DNA of 64,000 nt, taken from contig NZ_OY776217.1 in the NCBI RefSeq assembly GCF_963675455.1, forward strand, positions 310,001-374,000. Direction: 5' to 3'. The stretch comes from Emcibacter sp. GTDB taxonomy: Bacteria; Pseudomonadota; Alphaproteobacteria; Sphingomonadales; Emcibacteraceae. The position numbers and the translations under genes were made by a program. Shown here piece by piece: positions 59,564 through 64,000 of this stretch. Each line of letters begins with the position of its first letter. Position 1 is the stretch's first letter. The notes beneath the pieces were generated by a model, which was not told the DNA's origin, did no database searches, and worked only from the letters and a program-made list of their open reading frames with translations.

Positions 59564-61771
59564 ATGGCCGAACCTCTCAAATCGCCGGAAATCGAGCATT
59601 TTGTGGTGGAGGGACTGCATTGTCCGTCATGCATCCGTGAAATCGAAGGCACGCTGGAAAAAAATCCCGCCATCCGCAATGCCCGGGTCAACCTGACCAC
59701 CCAGCGGCTGGCGGTGCAATGGGCCAACGATGACCAGCCCGGATCGGAAGAAAGCCTCAGTAAAAGCGAACAGGTGATCGAAAGCCTGAAAAACATTGGC
59801 TTCCGGGCTTTTCGTTTCAAAGACGATCCTTCGCTGATGGCCGACGACAGGGAAAGCCGTTCCCTGCTGATTGCCATGGCGGTCGCCGGATTTGTTTCCG
59901 CCAATGTGATGCTGCTGTCCGTTTCTGTCTGGTCGGGCAATGTGTCCGACATGGCGGAAAGCACACGTCTGCTGATGCACTGGATATCCGCCCTGCTGGT
60001 GTTGCCGGCCGCGGCCTTTGCCGGTATGCCCTTCTACAGATCCGCCTGGGGAGCCGTTAAGGCCGGCCACCTGAACATGGATGTGCCGATTTCCCTGGCC
60101 GTGATCCTGGCCTGCGCCATGAGCCTGCTGGAAACCATGCAGGGGGCCATGCACACTTATTATGACGCGGCCGTGATGCTGCTGTTTTTCCTGCTCATAG
60201 GCCGGTATCTCGACCGCAAGATGCGCAACCACGCCCGCGGCGTGGCCCAGAACCTGATGTCCTACCGCCCGCACACGGCAACCCTGCTGCTGGATAACGG
60301 GGAAACCGAACTCAGCCCCATTGAAATGCTGCGCCCCGGCCAGACGGTCCGGGTCATGCCGGGAGACCGGATCCCCGTTGACGGCGAGATCCTGAAAGGC
60401 GTCTCGGAAATAGACAGCAGCCTGGTGACCGGTGAAACAATGCCGGTCAAGGCAGAACAGGGCACCGAAGTCTTTGCCGGCACTATGAATTTGAACGGGG
60501 TGCTGGACGTCAAAATCAGGGCGCTCAGCGGCAAGACCCTGCTGGACGAAATCATCACCCTGATGGAAACCGCCGAACAGGGCCGGGCCAAATATGTCCG
60601 CCTCGCCGACAAGGCGGCAAAAATCTATGCCCCGGCCGTACATTTGCTGGCGCTGTTCACCTTCATCGGCTGGATGCTGTTTTCCACCGTCGGCTGGCAA
60701 CAGTCGCTGATCACTGCCATTGCCGTGCTGATCATTACCTGCCCCTGCGCGCTCGGCCTGGCTGTGCCGGTGGTCCAGGTCGTGGCGTCCAACCTTTTGT
60801 TCAAGTCAGGCATCCTGGTCAAGGCCGCCGACGGGCTGGAACGTCTGGCCGAAGTCGACACCGTGGTTTTTGACAAGACCGGCACCCTGACCCTGGGCCA
60901 GCCTGAACTGGCCAACGCGGATGACATTGAGCCGGCAAAGCTGGAACTGGCGGCAAGCCTCGCCAAATCCTCAAGCCATCCGCTGTGCCGGGCCCTGATT
61001 GTCGCCTGTCACGAACGGGACATCCCGACCATCGCCACCGGCAGCCCCCTGCATGAAGAGGCAGGCATGGGTCTGCGGGCTGTCATCGACGGACGGGAAG
61101 TCCGCCTCGGCAATCGCAGCTGGTGCACTGTCCCTGCAAATATACAGGACAATACAAAATACAGCGAACTGTGGCTGGCCATCGACGGCGAAGAGCCTGT
61201 TTTCCTTGCCTTCCGCGACCGGCTGCGCCGGGATGCGGTCGAGGTTTGTGAGTGGCTGAAAAAAGACGGCCTTGACCTGATTCTGCTGTCCGGCGACCGG
61301 GAAGATGTGGTCCGCGAAACCGCTGCCGAGCTTGGCATCGACAACTGGCAGGCCGGCTGCAAGCCGCAGGAAAAAATCGCCGTGCTGGAAGAACTGAAAG
61401 CGAAAGGGAAAAAGACCCTGATGGTTGGCGACGGCCTCAATGATGCGCCGGCGCTGGCCGCCGCCCATGTCTCCATTTCCCCCAGTTCCGCTGCCGATGT
61501 CAGCCAGAATGCCGCCGACTTTATCTTCCAGTCCCAGAAACTGGACACCATTGTCCGGGCGCTGCAGGTGTCGCGCAAGAGCCGCACCCTGGTGTTCGTC
61601 AACTTCGCCTTTGCCGCCGCCTATAACATCATCGCCGTACCCTTTGCCGCCGCCGGCTTCCTGACCCCGCTGATTGCGGCACTGGCCATGTCCGGCTCCA
61701 GCATCGTGGTCACCCTCAACGCCCTGCGGCTCAACCTTGCACGGCTCTACAGCAGCAGAGGGAACGCCTGA
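59564..61771 (+). CDS. ccoI: Copper-translocating P-type ATPase CcoI/FixI
   Basis: 735 residues. N-terminal HMA-like domain with GLHCPSCIREIE (CxxC), eight membrane helices with the CPC metal site TCPCALGLAVPV, phosphorylation loop VVFDKTGTLTLG, SSHPLCRAL (HP motif) and MVGDGLNDAPALAAAH. Delivers Cu for the CuB site of CcoN. The start is 2 bp after ccoH. Gene neighbours and CxxC N-terminus support CcoI over a detoxifying CopA. Confidence 0.95.
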   Translation: MAEPLKSPEIEHFVVEGLHCPSCIREIEGTLEKNPAIRNARVNLTTQRLAVQWANDDQPGSEESLSKSEQVIESLKNIGFRAFRFKDDPSLMADDRESRSLLIAMAVAGFVSANVMLLSVSVWSGNVSDMAESTRLLMHWISALLVLPAAAFAGMPFYRSAWGAVKAGHLNMDVPISLAVILACAMSLLETMQGAMHTYYDAAVMLLFFLLIGRYLDRKMRNHARGVAQNLMSYRPHTATLLLDNGETELSPIEMLRPGQTVRVMPGDRIPVDGEILKGVSEIDSSLVTGETMPVKAEQGTEVFAGTMNLNGVLDVKIRALSGKTLLDEIITLMETAEQGRAKYVRLADKAAKIYAPAVHLLALFTFIGWMLFSTVGWQQSLITAIAVLIITCPCALGLAVPVVQVVASNLLFKSGILVKAADGLERLAEVDTVVFDKTGTLTLGQPELANADDIEPAKLELAASLAKSSSHPLCRALIVACHERDIPTIATGSPLHEEAGMGLRAVIDGREVRLGNRSWCTVPANIQDNTKYSELWLAIDGEEPVFLAFRDRLRRDAVEVCEWLKKDGLDLILLSGDREDVVRETAAELGIDNWQAGCKPQEKIAVLEELKAKGKKTLMVGDGLNDAPALAAAHVSISPSSAADVSQNAADFIFQSQKLDTIVRALQVSRKSRTLVFVNFAFAAAYNIIAVPFAAAGFLTPLIAALAMSGSSIVVTLNALRLNLARLYSSRGNA

Positions 61772-61962
61772 TGGACGTAATTATCTATCTGATCCCGATA
61801 GCCCTGCTGATGGGGCTTGCCGGACTGGTCGCCTTTCTCTGGTCTTTGAAAAACGGCCAGTATGACGACCTGGAGGGCGCCAGTTACCGGGCCCTGTTCG
61901 AGGAAGACGAGATGGAGAAAAAGAGTCCCCCGACTGACGCTCAGTCTTCGCCGTCGAAATAA
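61771..61962 (+). CDS. ccoS: cbb3-type oxidase assembly protein CcoS
   Basis: 63 residues: one N-terminal membrane helix (IIYLIPIALLMGLAGLVAFLW) followed by SLKNGQYDDLEGASYRALFE, the CcoS signature. Needed for cofactor insertion in cbb3 oxidase. Start shares a base with the ccoI stop; last 22 bp overlap the convergent cupin gene. Ends the operon. Confidence 0.93.
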   Translation: MDVIIYLIPIALLMGLAGLVAFLWSLKNGQYDDLEGASYRALFEEDEMEKKSPPTDAQSSPSK

Positions 61963-62453
61963 CCCGCTTCCTGCGGATAGAAAAACTTTCTTAGTGCCGC
62001 CTTTGCAGGATCGCCGCCCGGCGCCTGGCCGGCCAATACCGCCATCTTGCCGGTATTGGGGTAAAGTACTACTTCCGGTTCCTTCATGGTCGAAAAACAG
62101 AGATATTCCAGATCCCGGTCCGTATGGTTATACATCTGGTGGGAATGCTCCTCGCCTCTCGGCAGGGAAATAAAGGTGCCTTCCCGGACGATTTGTTCCT
62201 TGCCGCCGCAAAGATGCGTTCCTTCCCCTTTGAGGATATAGATCGCCTCTTCATTGGCCATATGATAATGCTCCGGAAAAGCGCGCTTTCCGGGCGGCAG
62301 CCGTAAGATGCCGCACCCCAGTTCCTGCGCTCCCGACGGTAAGGTAAAGGACTTACCGAACAGGTGAAATTTATCACCGTGACTTACTTCCCGCCAGTCC
62401 AGCTCATCCCGGTGAACGATATTTGAATTGCTATTTTCCTTTTTCCCTGACAT
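61941..62453 (-). CDS. Cupin-domain protein
   Basis: 170 residues from the ATG at 62453 (AGGAGG six bases upstream); an ATG at 62480 is in frame but lacks it. Cupin core: PEHYHMANEEAIYILKGEGTHL (motif 1, metal His/Glu) and SLPRGEEHSHQMYN (motif 2, His). Likely a small metal-binding enzyme or sensor of sugar or amino-acid derivatives; substrate unknown. Converges on ccoS with a 22-bp overlap. Confidence 0.82.
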   Translation of the reverse strand: MSGKKENSNSNIVHRDELDWREVSHGDKFHLFGKSFTLPSGAQELGCGILRLPPGKRAFPEHYHMANEEAIYILKGEGTHLCGGKEQIVREGTFISLPRGEEHSHQMYNHTDRDLEYLCFSTMKEPEVVLYPNTGKMAVLAGQAPGGDPAKAALRKFFYPQEAGYFDGED

Positions 62454-62537
62454 GGGTGCCTCCTGATATTTTCTTTCCATCAGTCACAAGATCATTTAAG
62501 ACAGGCACTATAGCAAATAATCAACGATGGCAGGACC

Positions 62538-63359
62538 ATGAATATGTCAGAGATCAGAATCGGAATCGTCGGCTGTGGCGGCCGCATGGGCCAGGCCCTG
62601 GTCCGGGAAGTACTGGACAGCGAACAGGCCGCTTTGAGCGGCGGCACTGAGCCTCATGACAGCCCGCTGATCGGCAGCCCCATCCGCCATCCCGGCAGTG
62701 GCGCAGACACCGGCCTGAAGGTCACCGACAACGCAGAACACCTGTTTAAAATCTCTGACATCGTCATCGACTTCACCTGTCCGACCGCCACCCGGCTGCA
62801 TTGTTCCTATGCGGAAAAATACAATACCGCCCATATCATCGGCACGACCGGCCTGACCGAAGAAGATGAGAAAGCCATCAACTCGGCCGCTGACCTGGTG
62901 CCGGTGGTTTATGCCTCCAACTTCTCGCTGGGTGTCAATCTGCTGTTTTACCTGACCCGGCAGGCGGCCAGCCTGCTGGATGAGGATTTTGACATCGAGA
63001 TTCTGGAAATGCATCACCGTCACAAGGTGGATGCCCCCAGCGGCACCGCCCTCAGCCTCGGCAAGGAAGCGGCCAGAGGACGCGGCGTTGTCCTCGACGA
63101 TGTGGCCGACAAGGTCCGTGACGGCATCACCGGCGAACGCAAGCGCGGCGATATCGGATTTGCAGTCCTGCGCGGCGGCAATGTGGCCGGCGAACATACG
63201 GTCAGCTTCAATGCCTATGACGAACGGATCGAGCTCACCCATAAGGCCACAGACCGGGCCATCTTTGCCCGCGGGGCGCTGAAAGCCGCCCTCTGGGCGT
63301 TCAGCCGCAGGGCCGGTCTTTACGACATGTTTGACGTGCTGGGGCTGGACAAGGTCTGA
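62538..63359 (+). CDS. dapB: 4-hydroxy-tetrahydrodipicolinate reductase
   Basis: 273 residues; MSEIRI at 62544 is an alternative start. Reduces the dihydrodipicolinate precursor on the lysine/DAP route, feeding peptidoglycan. NAD(P)H-binding GIVGCGGRMGQALVRE, GTTGLTEEDEKAI, and the substrate motif EILEMHHRHKVDAPSGTALSLGK are all diagnostic. Divergent from the cupin gene, convergent with the phosphatase gene. Confidence 0.96.
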   Translation: MNMSEIRIGIVGCGGRMGQALVREVLDSEQAALSGGTEPHDSPLIGSPIRHPGSGADTGLKVTDNAEHLFKISDIVIDFTCPTATRLHCSYAEKYNTAHIIGTTGLTEEDEKAINSAADLVPVVYASNFSLGVNLLFYLTRQAASLLDEDFDIEILEMHHRHKVDAPSGTALSLGKEAARGRGVVLDDVADKVRDGITGERKRGDIGFAVLRGGNVAGEHTVSFNAYDERIELTHKATDRAIFARGALKAALWAFSRRAGLYDMFDVLGLDKV

Positions 63360-63378
63360 GCCGCCCCCCCCTGCCGGA

Positions 63379-64000
63379 CTATTTCTCCGACGGCAGAACT
63401 TGCTTCAGGGCGTCGAAGATCAGATTCTGTTCCATCACACCGCCGATCTTTTCAGCACCGGCCCCCTTGGCGTAGATGGCCACATCCTCGCCGCCGTGGG
63501 TTTCGCTCTTGCGCGGCAGCAGGGCCTGCTGGACAAATTCCGGATCCGTTGTATCCACATCGGTAAGATCCCGACGCTCATAATGATGATCGTCCGCCGG
63601 CCAGATACCGCCCGGACCATTCTGATATCCCAGGGTAGTATAGGGTTTGCCGTCTTCCATCAGGCTATAAGTCTTTTCCGGATTGCCGTGGTCGTCATTG
63701 CCGATCACCTTGCCGAGAATCGGATTACCGCGGGTCGGGTAACCGGCCATGATGAAGGTATGGCTGTGGTCGGCGGTAACGATGATCAGGGTATCGGCAT
63801 CGTCGGTCAGGCTGTCGGCCATTTTCACAGCCTCATTGAGCGCCACGCCGTCGGTCAGCGCCATGGCGGCCCGGCCGTCATGATGGCCGTGATCAATACG
63901 TCCGCCCTCCACCATCAGGAAATAACCCTTGTCATTCCTTGACAGCACCTTGATGGCTTTTTCCGTCATTTCCGCCAGCGACGGTTCACGAGAACCATCT
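63379..64000 (-). CDS. Alkaline phosphatase, PhoA family (C-terminal part, runs off the window)
   Basis: The minus frame from 64000 to the stop at 63379 is open (about 206 residues), so the N-terminus lies outside. Motifs of the PhoA family (PF00245): MVEGGRIDHGHHDGRAAMAL (metal-binding Asp/His region), VTADHSHTFIMAG (Asp-His metal ligands) and a closing EDVAIYAKGAGAEKIGGVMEQN with the HGGEDV motif (TGGEDV/HTGED-like). Hydrolyses phosphomonoesters in the periplasm. The nucleophilic Ser is off-window. Confidence 0.88.
   Translation of the reverse strand, partial: DGSREPSLAEMTEKAIKVLSRNDKGYFLMVEGGRIDHGHHDGRAAMALTDGVALNEAVKMADSLTDDADTLIIVTADHSHTFIMAGYPTRGNPILGKVIGNDDHGNPEKTYSLMEDGKPYTTLGYQNGPGGIWPADDHHYERRDLTDVDTTDPEFVQQALLPRKSETHGGEDVAIYAKGAGAEKIGGVMEQNLIFDALKQVLPSEK

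Overview
The window is a gene-dense, GC-rich (AT-richer islands noted below) chromosomal segment from a Gram-negative bacterium, most likely a free-living, probably marine alphaproteobacterium. Supporting signs are the ispH-thrB-rnhA block, a split gcvPA/gcvPB glycine decarboxylase, ileS-lspA followed by a BamF-like (DUF3035) lipoprotein and two M16 peptidases, a CheY/CheZ pair beside a TipF-like EAL protein, a full ccoNOQPGHIS set behind an FNR-type box, and a DUF3450/ExbB/ExbD/TonB/TPR locus. The order cannot be fixed by eye; Emcibacterales or Kordiimonadales relatives are a guess. No tRNA, rRNA, CRISPR array, prophage or insertion sequence was seen.

Layout. 1-2410: a truncated S10 carboxypeptidase, beta-carbonic anhydrase, an SRPBCC protein and an ankyrin protein. 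2438-4784: rnhA, thrB, ispH on the minus strand. 5025-9749: a tandem glycine riboswitch followed by gcvT-gcvH-gcvPA-gcvPB and a terminator. 9760-10756: an AT-rich membrane-protein gene bracketed by two REP-like paired repeats. 10850-18740: RidA-like protein, MipA/OmpV, sulfotransferase, hppA and ppa (membrane and soluble pyrophosphatases, head to head), a PEP-CTERM protein, ubiD. 18751-28738: MarR regulator, PmbA/TldE, a TorF-like porin, M23 peptidase, xseA, purD, a Na/Pi cotransporter and a TPR/TonB-C protein. 28762-42885: MscS channel, tadA, rluB-type pseudouridine synthase, rsmD, mutL, two M16 peptidases, lspA, ileS, ribF, MaoC hydratase. 43105-45796: cheY-cheZ converging on a TipF-like EAL gene. 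46020-51118: a six-gene DUF3450-ExbB(long)-ExbB-ExbD-TonB-TPR operon. 51754-52135: a small transcription unit made of a GEMM-I (cyclic di-GMP-I) riboswitch, a 57-codon gene and a terminator. 52316-64000: M19 dipeptidase, the complete cbb3 oxidase operon with assembly genes, a cupin protein, dapB and a truncated alkaline phosphatase.

The most notable observations are (1) the riboswitch in front of an unrecognised 57-residue protein, an apparent self-contained c-di-GMP output; (2) a CheZ whose acidic tail carries four peptides resembling the CheY-binding N-terminus of FliM; (3) operator-like palindromes without an assigned regulator, chiefly a perfect 21-bp one at 32292-32312; (4) a lone PEP-CTERM protein; and (5) two different ways of combining TPRs with a TonB C-terminal domain. 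The TipF-like protein, CheY/CheZ and the riboswitch together suggest, by inference only, that motility and c-di-GMP signalling are themes of this neighbourhood.
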